Assembly (NCBI GenBank): GCA_013399305.1 | Contig: VXAI01000140.1 | Span: 267,203-331,202, forward strand | DNA: 64,000 nt | Direction: 5' to 3' | Source of the DNA: Rostratula benghalensis | Taxonomy: Eukaryota; Chordata; Aves; Charadriiformes; Rostratulidae | In this document: positions 35,723 to 48,232 of the stretch, piece after piece | Layout: the number at the start of each line of letters is the position of its first letter | Numbering within the stretch: the stretch's first letter is position 1 | Program-made: the position numbers and the translations under genes | Notes under the pieces: generated by a model | Seen by the model: only the letters and a program-made list of their open reading frames with translations | Databases searched by the model: none | Told to the model about the DNA's origin: nothing

Positions 35723-37852
35723 TCCTGTCCTGTAGTCAGGTCTAATTATAGGGCATGCAGACAAGCAATAAGAAGCGAACATGCAGGGAAAGTATTAACA
35801 GCTTTCATGTCAACAGTAACTTGGGAGGCACGAGGAGAGTAAATCGATGAGTGATCACGCATCTGGAAGCCTCTCCTTCAAACAACCTTCTCCCTTGCCA
35901 TCAGTCATTACCCAAGTCAAAGATCAGCATCTCACTACTTGTTTGAGGAGGACTTCAAGCACCTCGTGAACAGGTCCAGAGCTGGGAGCATGATTAGAGC
36001 GAGACAGGCATTGTGGAGATGTAGCTCCTGCCTCCCCAAGGCTCCTGCTTCTGAACTCCAGAAAACCCGAAACCCAGCCCGTCACAATGCCCTTCCAAAG
36101 GCTACACATCTCTGGACTATGGGACCTCACTACAACACATCTGTACAAGCTATCAAGAATATTTTTCTGAGCAGCCTCTTTCACAAAATAAAACAGGAAT
36201 TCAAGTTCTGAAGGCTGAACAGACAGGATAAGCATCCCACACTTAAAATCTTTAACAAATAATTATAATAATAATTTAAAAAGCAGCCTGTTCCTTTCAA
36301 GAAAGGTAGGAGTGCCCCACAGCCTGGCTTGAAGGAACAGTGATTTTGTTTTGGATTATGCTAATGGCTAATCTGGCAATCATTTAGAACTTTGTTTTGA
36401 CCCCCAAACAAACAAAGCCCCCCCCAAGACAGCAAAGAAAACAAACAAACAAAAAAAACCCAACAAAAAAAAAACCCCCAACAAACAACAGAGGACATTT
36501 TGGAATTTCAGTCCTGAATTAGCAGGGCACTGGTATGGATGGGGCTGGCAGGAGTCAGCCTGTCCAGGCTGGAAAGGACACATTTTACAGCACACACAGA
36601 CACAGTGAAATTTCAGCCTTACAAAGTCAGCAGCAAAATTCCCATCGACTATGCCAAGGCTAGAATGTCAGCCAGCTTCTATTCCACAACCAAAGGTTTA
36701 TTGCATCAATTATTTTCTACTGGGTTTTTTTTTCAGTCTAAATTTACAGGTGACCTTCTGTATGAAACTATGCAAACTTCCACAGCAGATCTACACTTGT
36801 TTACCTGATAAGGACCACCACATTTAAGTGATAGGAAATTTGCTGGGACAAACAGCTGCCTCAGGCTTTATTCCGCTTAAAAAAAACTCAACCAAAAATC
36901 TATGTGTGCCTCTATTTCCCTCCCCACCCCCCTTCTTTTGCCTCAGTCTGAAGACATACAACAGGACTGTTAACAACCATTTCTTTTCTCTCACACACAC
37001 CCCCTCCCCTTTCACAGGCTGGCTGCACAATCTTCTTTCATCCTTTTTTCTCCAGGGTAGCTGCAGGAATCAGACCATATGTAATAGTTGCCTGTGTTCA
37101 TTTCTAAGCATAGGTATAGATGCAACTGGATCTGCTCAGTTCCTAGGCAGGAATAAATATGACCTTGGTTTTTTTACAATATTTTGGACAAGTGGAAAGA
37201 AAGTGTGTTAAATGCAAAGGAATCCTTGTGATTCTCTAATGTGATTCTCTAAAATATCTAATTTTCAATAGATATATATTGCATATAAATGCTGTTGTTA
37301 AAGTTGGGCATGCATCAAATATTTTTAATATTTTTAATTCAGTGCTTACTGCAACATTTCTTTCACAAAGATGTCTTTAAAACGATTTGCAGATCCCTCT
37401 TCCCTGATCAGAACTTTACACTCTGCTTTTACATAAGCAAATTAAATGAAAACTGAAACCTGATGAAGATTCACCAAAGCTCAAGCAGACAATCAAGGAA
37501 AAAGTATTTCCCAAAGCTGTGATTCTGGTGAAGCTGTTCTTCCAGCTAACCTTTGCTTCTTCCTGCTTTTTTGACCTGAGGAGGTCGGGTTTTTGGTGCA
37601 CAGCTCTGTGGTTAAGTAGCTCCAAAAACCAGTGGGGTGGGACAAGCCTCTGCTCAACTTGCCCAATTGAAAATCCATCCTCAGCAGAAGCTGCCACATG
37701 TAAGGCAGGAATTCATCCGGGCACTAAGCACACATGGACCATTTTCTCCACTGACATCACTTGTCAGTCCTGCTTATTTGCTCTGCATCCAAAATTTCTG
37801 TTTGAGTTGGTGGGGTTTTTTTTAGTTTTTTTGTTTTGTTTTTTTTAGTCTT

Positions 37853-37866
37853 CCCCCCCCCCCCCC
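37853..37866. repeat. Poly-C tract (C14)
   Basis: Fourteen C residues follow a T-rich stretch (about 37815-37852). Confidence 0.9.
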
Positions 37867-39843
37867 GAGAAAATGATACCACAGCACAACTCCAATCGAT
37901 ACTTGACACAGTATCAGATTCCTTGCTGTATAAAGTACTGGCTTAACATCTCCTACATGCCTTCTCCAAGAAGCCTATGGTAGCACGCCTTGCCTCAGCA
38001 AACCATCAATTTAAATGATTGGGAAAAAAACAACACATAATAAGTGACAGATTTTTCAAATCAGATAAAGATGGGAACCAGATTATCTGTCTGTGGGTGA
38101 TAGATTGCAGCAATAATAAATTCACTTTAAGACACTGGATCAATTTTTAATCAAGCCAAGAATTATTATTGCAGAAAGATAAAATGACCCATGAGGAGAT
38201 GCCTTAATTTTCCACCAATCAAATTATAGCCTTTCTAAATAAGATGTAATGAGATCCATGGAATATCCAGGTTACACAGCCTACCTAATTACCCATGTTC
38301 CCTGTCATGTTGTGATATAGTAGTGGTAAACTGACCTCTGAATTTACCAAGATGAAAAGGTAATTAGTTTTTCCACAAGGCTGTAGTGAAAACAACAGCA
38401 ATGACACATGTCACCTCTTTCCACCAAGTCACAATCTCAGAGGTGTTTGTTCTTAAAATATACAGGATATGACCTACTGGGTAATAAAGTACAGTCATTA
38501 AGTGAAGCGTACACCTGACAGAAAAACAACCACTATCTCCAAGTTGAGACTACAAGGTCTGAAGGTAAAGCAAATCAACCCATATTCCACATGAAACTTT
38601 ATCAGCATATTACCACAGAGAGGCTCAGGAGATGGCAGAGTGTCTTCTAATTAAAGAAGTCACAAGGCCATATATAACGGGAGCTTTCCTGAGCCACAGA
38701 CACCACAAGTATAATTTTCTTTCCTATTGTCCATAACCACTCGGGCACCTTTTTTCCTGCAACTTGCAGCACAGCATCTTTGGAAAGCATTCCTGAGCGC
38801 ATCCCCAGACCCTGAAGGCACACCAAGGTCAAACTCAGCAATTGTCATCATCATCATCAAGAGTTGGTAATTGTTTTAGACAGCAGATCCCAGTTTTGTG
38901 CACACCCACCAAGCCTAATCATCTCTCCACCCCAGTCTTTGGAGTTAGGATTAAGAACTGCAACTGCAACACCTTTGGGGGCCTGATACCTTCACCAAAG
39001 CTATTGGCGAGAATGAGACTGGATTTTCTCTGGCCACCTCAGAAAGCAGGAAACTTCCAAGATGATTTGTCTCTGTCTGCGTGCCCTTTCCTTTGGCTAC
39101 CACTGCAGCTTAGAGATACAATGACAGACGTAATTGACTCATGCAAAGAAAGCCATCATAAAATTAATGAACTACAACAATTCATTCCATCTGCTGCCTC
39201 TTTCTTGCTAATTTATTAATAACAATTACACAAAAAATGGTATGGATTATAAATTTCAATTTCTCCTCTTTACCTGAAAATTTAGTCTGAGAGTCTTAAA
39301 AAATGATCTCATATTATACAAAATAGATTTATGGCTTATTACTAGTAATGTGGCAGTACCCAATTGACCATAAAAGCTAACTATTTAAAAGTAACTCAAA
39401 TTACCCCTTTCTGAGCAAATTGGATATTTGGTTTTCATGCTTGCACTGCTTTTACAAGTGCCCCCCTTTTGGTCACCAACCCAATCTTACTGCTCCACTT
39501 GGGTCTTTTTCAGCCTCTCACAGACACCACACAGCGTAACAGCCTTGCAAGCCACAAGCCCAACTATCAATAAACAACTCTTCCTGCAACTGCAAAAACA
39601 AAGCCATACACAGAGAACAGGAAATGCAGAACAGGTTTTTCAGAGGCATTCACATGAATTCTACTCCTGTAGAAGCAGTAGGATTAGTCTTGAAGTCAGG
39701 TGCTGACTTTAAGAGGAAAAAAAAGCTACACAAAGACCAAGTATTGCAGAAAGCCACTGTCTTCCCACAGGTAGGAAGTCAAGGAACAGATGGCACCACT
39801 GGTCATGCCAGGGGAAGCATGAGCTGCACAAAAGCCCATTGAG

Positions 39844-39891
39844 TATCTTGGTGAGAGAGCCCTCCTTCTGGGTAACAGATGCGTGTGTTGT
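39844..39891 (+). repeat. Left arm of a 48-bp inverted repeat
   Basis: This 48-base segment is the reverse complement of 40532-40579 at 45 of 48 positions, without gaps. Mismatches fall at arm positions 23, 33 and 39. The two arms enclose 640 bp. No target-site duplication flanks the pair. It could be the terminal repeats of an unrecognised DNA element or an inverted local duplication. Confidence 0.92.
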
Positions 39892-40495
39892 TGAGTTTTC
39901 CTGCCAGGCATCTTGCAAACATGGAAGTCCCTGGACTAACCAGGGAGTCCTGCACAGCTGCTTCTTCCATTTGGTACTGAACCATGTGAGAAAACCCAGC
40001 AGAAGACCCTGGTCAGGGGGGGTCAGGACATACAGTGCAAACTTGACCCCATTACACGGGGACAGGACTCCAGGTTCATTTTGCTGGGTTACAGCTGTCC
40101 CAGGGTCTGATCCGCACACCAATGCTGCAGGAAAAACTGCTTAGTTAGGGCATTTTTTTTTTTTACTTACTTCTCCAGTATGCCTGCTTCTACTAAGGCA
40201 GTTCTCTTGATATAAAAAAACCCATGCCATCCCTTTTGCTGCACTGAAATAGCCATATCAATGCAACATATGCCTGGATCAACGTAAAGATCCTACGCAA
40301 CAGGCAAGTCAGGTGTCTTTGGTGTCACCAGGCATTGGAGCAGTCAAACTTGAAGGGAGCTCCACATCCCAAACTGCTTTGTAAACACCACAGAAAGTTT
40401 GTTTTAAATTTAAGGGATCACTGCGTATTACCTAATACACCATGAGGTAATACTAAAAAACCCTCAACACTTTTTCCAGTGTAGATTACAGATTT

Positions 40496-40517
40496 GGGAA
40501 GGGGAGGAGAGGGGGGG
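40496..40517 (+). other. G-rich tract, possible G-quadruplex
   Basis: Runs of three, four and seven G; the last can supply two runs. It lies just inside the right arm of the inverted repeat. Confidence 0.5.
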
Positions 40518-40531
40518 AGAGAGGTGACAAC

Positions 40532-40579
40532 ACAACACACACATCTATTACCCAGACGGAGGGCTCTCTCACCAAGATA
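40532..40579 (-). repeat. Right arm of a 48-bp inverted repeat
   Basis: Partner of 39844-39891 in opposite orientation. The near identity contrasts with the lack of similarity immediately inside or outside the arms, apart from a weak CA-rich continuation on the inner side (about 40526-40531). Confidence 0.92.
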
Positions 40580-41752
40580 GCTTTTCTTTGTGTCAATATC
40601 CCTATTTAAGTGTTTTGGTCAAAACACATCAGTAAATTAAATGCAAAGGCTATGTGTTGATTCAAACAAAAGATACATTACATTAAGATTAAAGTCTTGG
40701 TATTAAGTAAAATATCTAAGCACTAATTTCTAGTTCTGTAATATTTCCACCAATACTATTATCTCCATTTAATTAGGACATAAAAGTAAGTAAAGTTAAT
40801 TTAAAAGGAAATCTCAAACAGCATTCCCATTTGATTTTCTAGTAAATTAACACTTTAAAACCTCTAATGGGTGTCTTCAAAAGAAAATGTTATTAACAAA
40901 ATATGTGATAATTAACATAATTAAAACTCTCCAAAGTATACATTTTTTTAATGGCAATTGTTCTGTTAAAAAACATGCAAGAGGAGTGGATCAAAGATCC
41001 CACTCCCCTCATTACACAGAGATGCATTAGATAGCATAAACATTGGATAATTCCTCATGGACATCCACTAACCTAGAAATTGCCAGCATTAACTCATAAC
41101 AAGATTACTTTTTGTGGAACTGGATTAACTTTTACACATTCCCTTAACCCCAAAAGGAGCTCAGTAAATGGCTACGAGGACTCCAATATCTCAAATGATG
41201 CAGTTATTAATTGAATATAGGAGTGTTTTCTCTGACCTTATCTCACAGGTAGCCTAGTCCCCTCTTATCCCCTCTGTTTTCTAACACCTCTTCTGCACAT
41301 CAAAAAGCATCAGAATTATTTCACTCGTAAGATCAAGCTGGCAAAATAGGATAAGTCTTACCCTATTGCAGCACTGAATGAAAAGACTTTGTGATTTTCA
41401 ATAGTTATGACATCAGGCATCATCTTTCAGTCCAGGAACAAGCTTGAAGACCTCAAGCAAGTCTTTTTTGCCTTCAGTGTTCCCAAGAGATTTATCCATT
41501 CCAGTCTGAAAAGAGTTTAGCTACTTATCTGAGTTGTTCAAACCTCTCAAGGCTGCCCATGGAGTTCAGTATCTGATGTGAGGGGCTGCGCTTCCTGCTC
41601 CCGATCTGCCCAGAATTACCTCATGAACAGGCTCTTTTATCATTTCAGACAGGATGCAAGAATATCCTTTCACATGTTAAGCTCAACACCAGGTGTAACA
41701 GCACTACTGATAGTGTACATGACATTTTTAACAAGCAGGACTAATTAGTCCA

Positions 41753-42200
41753 ACACCAGAGCACCACATGGGCCACCCATGAGGGACAGGGAGCCAGGAT
41801 CTGAGGAAGACCCCATATCCAGGGCCTCATCAGCAAATTCCCAGCCCCACCATACCTGAGCAAGGCAAGCTGGGCAGCACCAGGATGGTCATCAGAGAAC
41901 TTGTGGTGATGAGGAAGGTCCACGGGCAGGCTGGGAGCACAAATCAGACTCAAGGTAAGATCTGCTAAGGGTAACCAGGTCAGACACAGCTCAGTGATCA
42001 CCAGGGAAGTCCACGGCAAACTGAGTCCAAGGTAGCAAGTCAAGATCTAGACCAAAGGCATCCACAGCCAGAGAGACATGGCTATAGCTGAACTGAAGAC
42101 CAACAATCCTCCAATGCAGCTCAGTCAGAGACACACACCTGAGAACACACCTGAGTCTAGGGATTTGATGGAAGCCCTGAGTGAAACTGATTAGGGCCAT
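41753..42200. repeat. Possible diverged minisatellite-like repeat block
   Basis: GTCCACGG occurs at 41918 and 42009, each preceded by GTGAT within about 25 bases and followed by a similar run ending in AAGATCT (about 41954-41960 and 42043-42049), giving an imperfect period near 91 bp. AGCTCAGT recurs near 41986 and 42118. The composition (purine-rich, CA/AG-rich) differs from the AT-rich flanks. A decayed LTR or satellite-derived repeat is possible; I cannot name a family. Confidence 0.4.
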
Positions 42201-42588
42201 TAAGTGCACCTGGCAACCAAAATGCAATTTCTTCCAGATGATAGTCATGAGCCTCCCACAAAACAACCATTTACTCAATCCCAGGGGACAAACTCACTTC
42301 CCTGCCCCTCTGTCTCAAATTCACACATAAAGACCTCTCGTGTTCAGGTTTCTGCATCCCCTACCTCACCCTATTGTTCAGAGAACTCCTGAGATAAAAA
42401 TGTGACTTGTCACCCAGCTTCACCACTGTGCTGGGTGGTCCTGCAATAGACAAACCCATAGGGGTAGCTGGCTGGGTGCAGGAGGCAGCGTTTGGTGGGA
42501 GTGAGGTTCTTCTTAAATACCTTATATTCCTCTGATGTAGGACCCCACTGAGCTGATGAAGGTCATACTGGTGCTGAAGCATGACTTT
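42201..42588. other. Unclassified sequence before a CR1
   Basis: No gene recognised. It may be a continuation of the repetitive block at 41753-42200, because its GC-leaning composition persists to the CR1 boundary, but I see no internal repetition. Confidence 0.35.
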
Positions 42589-42872
42589 ACAGAATCACAG
42601 AATGATATGGGGTCGGAAGGCAACTCTAGAAATCATCTAGTTCCCCTGCCAGATCAGGTCCACCCAGAGCAGGCTGCACAGGAATGTGTCCAGGTGGGTT
42701 TTGAATGTCTCCAGAGATGGAGACTCCACCACCTCTCTGGGCAGCCTGTTCCAGGGCTCTGTCACCCTCAAAGTGAAGAAGTTCCTCCCCATGTTTAGAT
42801 GGAACTTCCTATGTTCAAATTTATGCCCGTTACCTCTTACCCTGCCAGTGGGCACCACTGAAAATAGACTGG
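42589..42872 (-). mobile_element. CR1 LINE 3' fragment (group 2), ~285 bp
   Basis: Minus-strand CR1. The plus strand starts with the reversed tail ACAGAATCACAGAATGATA, then ATCATCTAGTTCCCCTGCCA, AGACTCCACCACCTCTCTGG, GCAGCCTGTTCCAGGGCTC, GTGAAGAAGTTCCTCCCC and a GGGCACCACTGAAAA end. It matches the group 2 copies at 22290 and 48832. Confidence 0.95.
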
Positions 42873-45629
42873 CCTTACTGGCTTGTGGGGAAGTGGGAGT
42901 CCTGAGGGGCTAAAATCATTCTCACAATCAAGTAGGGAGGGGGGACGTAAGAGACTTAACTAAAAAATCGTGTTTCTCCAAACTAAAAACAACTCATTTT
43001 CTTCAAGAGCAAGAACTGGCTGAGTACTAGGCTTATTTGCTGTTTCACTACAGCTCTGCCAGCCAGAGCTAACAGATATTACCACCTGAATCATGAACTA
43101 ATTTACTAAATAACAGTCATGACGCTCTGGTAGTGTAACCTTATAATAAGGCAAATATTTGCCACCATCTGCAGTAAATTCAAAGCATCTGCTGTAACTT
43201 TTTTTGATGAAAGTAAAGTAGCATGCCCTGCCGTAAATTCTTTTGATACTGTTATTACTATATTCTGTGATAAATAAAACAAATGCATAAGTACAGCTCA
43301 GGCTAACAAAATAAATCAGTAAAGCTTAGCAACTCCTTTAATTATTATTAGAAGCACTTTGGCATTTTTCTTACCTGTCACCTTACAGAAATGTTTTACT
43401 CACCCTGGAGAGCAAAGTTTTTCCTACTCTTTGGATACCTAAGAAAATATTTTTGAAAAAAATCTCAGGTTTTCTTTCAACCTGGGCTGGAATTTTTCAA
43501 AATAATTCAGAAGTTACTCAATCTCTGCTTTCACTGAAATCTACACATTTTCTCCCATTGCCTGAATAGGTAAAAGCCAGAATGACGTGCTTTATAAAAA
43601 TTCCAGCTCTATGTATCAGCACCGTGTTTATCGCCACGTTATCCAGGAAACTAAGAGTTTCTTTCTGTCCACCCACTAACAGCAGTTCGGCTGGTTGTGG
43701 GAAAAAACAGCAAATCTCTCTTCTTTTTTGCTCTGGGGATGGACAAATTCCTGGGCATTTTTTATCTTTTAGTGGAAGGGGTTCGGTTACAGCCAACTGG
43801 CCTTCATCCAGGTAATGATCTTTTCCCAGGCAAGGCAGAAAGCTGGAGATGGAGTCAATTGCCTCCGGTAGAAAGATGATGTTGCTGGAGTCCCAGGTGT
43901 CACACAAACTCCACCAGCTGTTCAAGAAAGATGCTGAAGAGGATGACAGAAGACCCAAAAAAAAAGGGGGAAAAAAAAAAAAAAGAAAAAAAATTACCCA
44001 GTTCAACTGTTCCAGAGTTGGGGTTTTTGTTTTTTTTTCTGAAAGGAATGAAAAGCACCATCTCAAAACCTCTTTTACAACTCTACGGTAAAAAGGCAGC
44101 TTCAAAACCAGCAGTGGTAGTCGTAACAGGAGCTGACCCAGCCAGAGGATCACAAAAATGTTAGCCAATATCCAAGAAAAGACTAGACCCCTCATTACTA
44201 TAAATGTCATCATTTTTGATTACATCATTCCAAAAGCAGGATTCAAGACACCTGCAATAACCAGATGAAGCGTGAATTAGCTATTTATTAGCTTTTCCGC
44301 TGAAAAAGATTAAAAGCATTAAAAGGTTTTTTCAAAGAGTGGGCTACACGGTCATAGGAATTCCATCCTCAAAGACTGTACTGGAGCCCTTGAAGTAGGC
44401 AAAGGGCCCAGAAAGCATATTCTGCTCTTATTAAAGCTGTTCTAGGGACTAACCTTTTTCATGACCAGTAACCACTTTCTGGCTTCTAGACTAAATGTGT
44501 TCTATGTCTGTTCCCCTTCCTTTGGGTATTTAAACACAGATTTAGAAGTTCTTCCAGGTTTGTTTCATTGTGGTGGTTTTTTAGCTCTCGCTTAATCCAT
44601 AGCATTTTCCTAGGTTTTACCCTTGATTTTAGGACAATTTTGTTCCCTTTCAGCTTTCCCTTCACTAGGCTAAACAAACTATATTCCCGCAGGGAGATAA
44701 ACCCTAGGTATCCCAGGAACCCTTCTCCAAATTCATCTTCTTGAACATGGTTGGCAGGAATTAGCACATGAGCTAATCTACAGATCACCTTTCTCTCATC
44801 TGAGAACACCATTTACAGAGAAACATCACATTTTTCAATCATCCCATAGCAAATAGTACATTCCAGGCTCCCTCCTGCTTATCTACTTTTAAATTATGAG
44901 TTTACAATAGATAGAGGATGTTTTGGAGTGTAACCTTACAATTTTCATTAGTGCATTTAATTCCTTTTCTTTCACTTACTTTCTCACAGTTATCTTAATT
45001 TTCTCATGGGAGATTTAAGGCCTCCTCTGTATTGACAGTGCATCTCGGTTTTCCCTATCAGTACAAGCCTGCTCCAATTTTCATGCCAATGTCATTAAAG
45101 AAAAACCTTCAAAACAGTGCCAAAACTCACTCATGAACCTTCCTCTAGTAACTTGCTTTCAACATGGTAGGCTCTCTTCTAGTATAACTGCTTTCTCTTT
45201 TACCAGTTCTGACCCACATTATGGTTTTAGTAGTTCCCTCCTTAACAATTTAAATTAAATATTGCCTATGTAACACCACAGAGACCTCTGAAGATGCAAT
45301 ACAGCAGATCTAACTGATTTCTTTTGTTTGAAAAATACGTAATCTTATAAAGAAGAACTGATCCAAAAAGATTTATATGAAACATTTTTGGCAAAATTAT
45401 ATTTATCTTCTCCCAATCTTCCTTCTTATCTAAATATCCTTTCTTTGCTTATTACTGGGTTTGGAGTTTGTGATACTCAAAACCACCTGTTGCCAAACAC
45501 AAAAAGCTGGTTTTTTGTAGGTAAGTATCTTTGTAGATGTGTAGATATTTGTATGTTCCCAACTCCTGCCCATCTCTATGTTTAATCAGGAGTTGCTTAT
45601 CTTCAGCCACTCCTCTTTCACTAATTGAC

Positions 45630-45678
45630 TTTTTTTCTTTTTTTTCTTTTTTTTTCTTTTTTTTTTTTTTTTTTTTTT
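45630..45678. repeat. Poly-T tract with periodic C
   Basis: Nearly pure T with single C residues spaced eight to ten bases apart, then an uninterrupted T-run to 45678. Explains the lysine-rich minus-strand open frame here. Confidence 0.9.
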
Positions 45679-47997
45679 GTGACAGCATGACGCTATGAAA
45701 TTCCTGGAGTGTAGAAGAGGCTCCAAAAGTACAAGGTCCACTCATAGAAATAATTTACTAGTAGCGAGCAGTCAGGACTATGCCCAGGAGGCATTCTGGG
45801 TCACCAGCAAGATTTAAAGCGCAAAGTACCACTGAGGGATGCAATTTAGGGGCTTCTGACATCAGGCCAATGATGCAAAGGGTTCAGATCCACCCCACAG
45901 CAGGGCTCACATGACTTTTGCACCAAGCCCCTTGTGCTCATGTTCCTTCACTTCTCATGTTCCAGTTTCCCTTATTTTCCCCCTCATCTGTGGCAGTTTG
46001 CCCTCAGATCACAACAACTGCAAGCTAGGGACTTTTACAATGCAACACTTCTGAGTACTCCATAGGTCTGCAGAGACCATAGCAACAATTGCCCTGAGCC
46101 TTTGTTAAATTACCAACAATTCACTCCAATAAAAGTGATGGGTCCTCAGCTTTTGGAAGCACAGAAGTTTACAGCTATGTAAAAGAAAAACCAAAGGTTT
46201 GAAAAAACCTCCTAAACAGAAAGACAAACACTGAACTGTATTATTTTCTCTTCCAAATCTCATCTGTCTCTAAAGCCCAAACTTCTTCAAACTATTTTCA
46301 TTACAATGTTATCTTTAGATTTTTAATTAATTTGCACCAAAGTCCCCAGTATTTTTATTCCTTAGCATCCTGCTCAGTGCGGCCCTAGAGTAAAGAATAT
46401 ATATGCACTCTCTTAGAAGAGAGATCTTACCATATTTAACAAGAAGCATCTCTGACAGTAATTGGAGTTTCTTATCAAGGTAAATAAATGGTAAGATCAT
46501 AAGAACACACTCTAGTGGCCACATGCATCCGGCAAACGCTAACATCAGAGAGTGAATTTAACATACAGTCTCAGTGGATATGAATTTTCTGTAAACAAAC
46601 AATCTGAAGAAAGCCTCACTTTTGTCATCTGTTATTCCCATTGAAGAAAAATGAATATTCCGTTTCATACTTTTTCTACCAGGTGGCTTCATGATTTACC
46701 ACTACTCTTTTTTTCCCCTCATCATGCATATAATACTGTAATATCTGCAATGAGGATGGAATAACTTTCTTTCTTCAATAGTAGCATTCACTGCAAATTA
46801 TCCAAATTATTCAATAAGCAAGAATGAAGGTACTTCACTAGGGTACACTGGAAGACATGTTCCTCCTATTGCTTGAAACAACCACTCACTTCTATCAAAG
46901 CTCCTCCCCTTTCTCTCCCCCTCCATGTATTTATTCCCACATGTACAGGGCATGAAGTGGAACAGCAGGCAAGTATGGAGACAGTCACTGTGAGATACCA
47001 GAGGCCTCGCTCTTCCCAGCCACTGAACATGGGAGGAAACCTGGGCAAGTCACTTACTCTTTCTGTAAGACCGTATCGGTGCTTCCCCCCTTCAAAGTTC
47101 TGGAGGCTTCAAAATTCCTAGACTGAGAGGTGTAAAATCTCTTGATGGTGACGTAAGTGCCTTGAGCAAATAGTGGCTGGATAACTCAGGCTGAAGTGTG
47201 AGCACTCTGTTTGAAGAGCTGAGTTCAGAGCAGAGAAAGCAAAGGCAAGCATGAAGGGGTCAGCCCCTCCTACACACCTAGAAATCAGTGGCTTCAGCAG
47301 ATACAGGACTGGCCTCTAAATGCTCAAGCTGTGCTAAGGCATCATCTAAAGAAAGAAATACTTACTCTGACCTGGAAAAAAAGAAAGGCAAATGCCATGG
47401 CTTTGAAATAAGAGAAAAAAAAAAAAAAAGAGAATAGGCTCAGGAAGGTTTATAAATCCTCTTAGGCAGCCTCTCAATATTCCCTCTCCCTTACATTTCA
47501 AGCGGGGCTTTAGCAAATGATAATTTCCAGGAGGATGGTCAGACACTATGATGATAGCCGTTTCTGCCTTCTTCCTGATTAGAATGGCAGTCAAGTTTGA
47601 TGGGGTTAACTCATCAGGTCCAAACAAACCTCAGTATAAACACAGCCTCATTGTAGTACCTCTACTTAGGAACAGCCTTAGTCTGCTCTAAGCTTATTCA
47701 GTTATAGTTTTGCTGGATACTCAAGTAAACAAAGTAAAAAATAAATTTATTTCCTAAGAAAGGAGGTAGCTTTGGATCAGGGTGCAAGATTCGGATGACT
47801 CTCCTAGTCAGTACGAAACTATGTAAAAATACATCGTTTCTATCAAAGATTCTAGTGCAAGACAAGGAAATGAGACATTTCTGGAGGACTGAAGCAGCAG
47901 GGCAAAACCTAGTAGAGAGGACAGCCCCTTCCTACATCTCTGGGATATAAAAGGGTCAAAAGCCCTCCTGCCTGGAAAAGGCTGGAATTGTTCAAAC

Positions 47998-48232
47998 CGC
48001 TCCGCTTTGTTGTAGCGCGGGGCTGACACGATCCCCTGGCAGCTGCTGGGAATTAAATGGGGCAAAAGACAGATCACTGCTGGGTTTGCCATCTCTCTCC
48101 CTCAGACCTTTAGCACCGATGCTTGACCCCAGGCCGCACCGAACTCCCAACAAGCCACCCCACGCTGAGAAGATTCCAAGGACTTCCCAGCTTTTCCCCT
48201 TCGACTACGCAGCCTGGATTGCAGCAGCCGCG
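47998..48232. promoter_or_regulatory. Local CpG cluster, possible regulatory element
   Basis: I count thirteen CpG dinucleotides in about 235 bp (for example CCGC at 47997-48000, GCGCGG near 48016, CCGCACCGA near 48134, ACGC near 48147 and CCGCGC near 48228), where most 60-base stretches in this window have none or one. GC content also rises. That would fit a small unmethylated regulatory element or an old GC-rich insert. There is no TATA box or exon to identify it as a promoter. Confidence 0.3.

Larger units (their letters stand above)
35723..41752. other. Unique sequence with one long inverted repeat, no gene recognised
   Basis: No exon recognised. It contains an A/C-rich low-complexity stretch (36405-36490), a 13-bp direct duplication (37227-37252), a C14 run (37853-37866), an AT-rich candidate conserved block (38100-38430), a TCA microsatellite (about 38844-38858), the 48-bp inverted-repeat pair (39844-39891 / 40532-40579), and a G-rich tract (40496-40517). 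Open frames (for example 39709-40122, minus) have no known features. Confidence 0.5.

Noticed and set aside
36405..36490. CAAAA/CCCC low-complexity runs as possible telomere-like or SINE tails
   Set aside because: No (TTAGGG)n unit and no SINE body; similar A/C-rich stretches recur as plain low complexity in this window.
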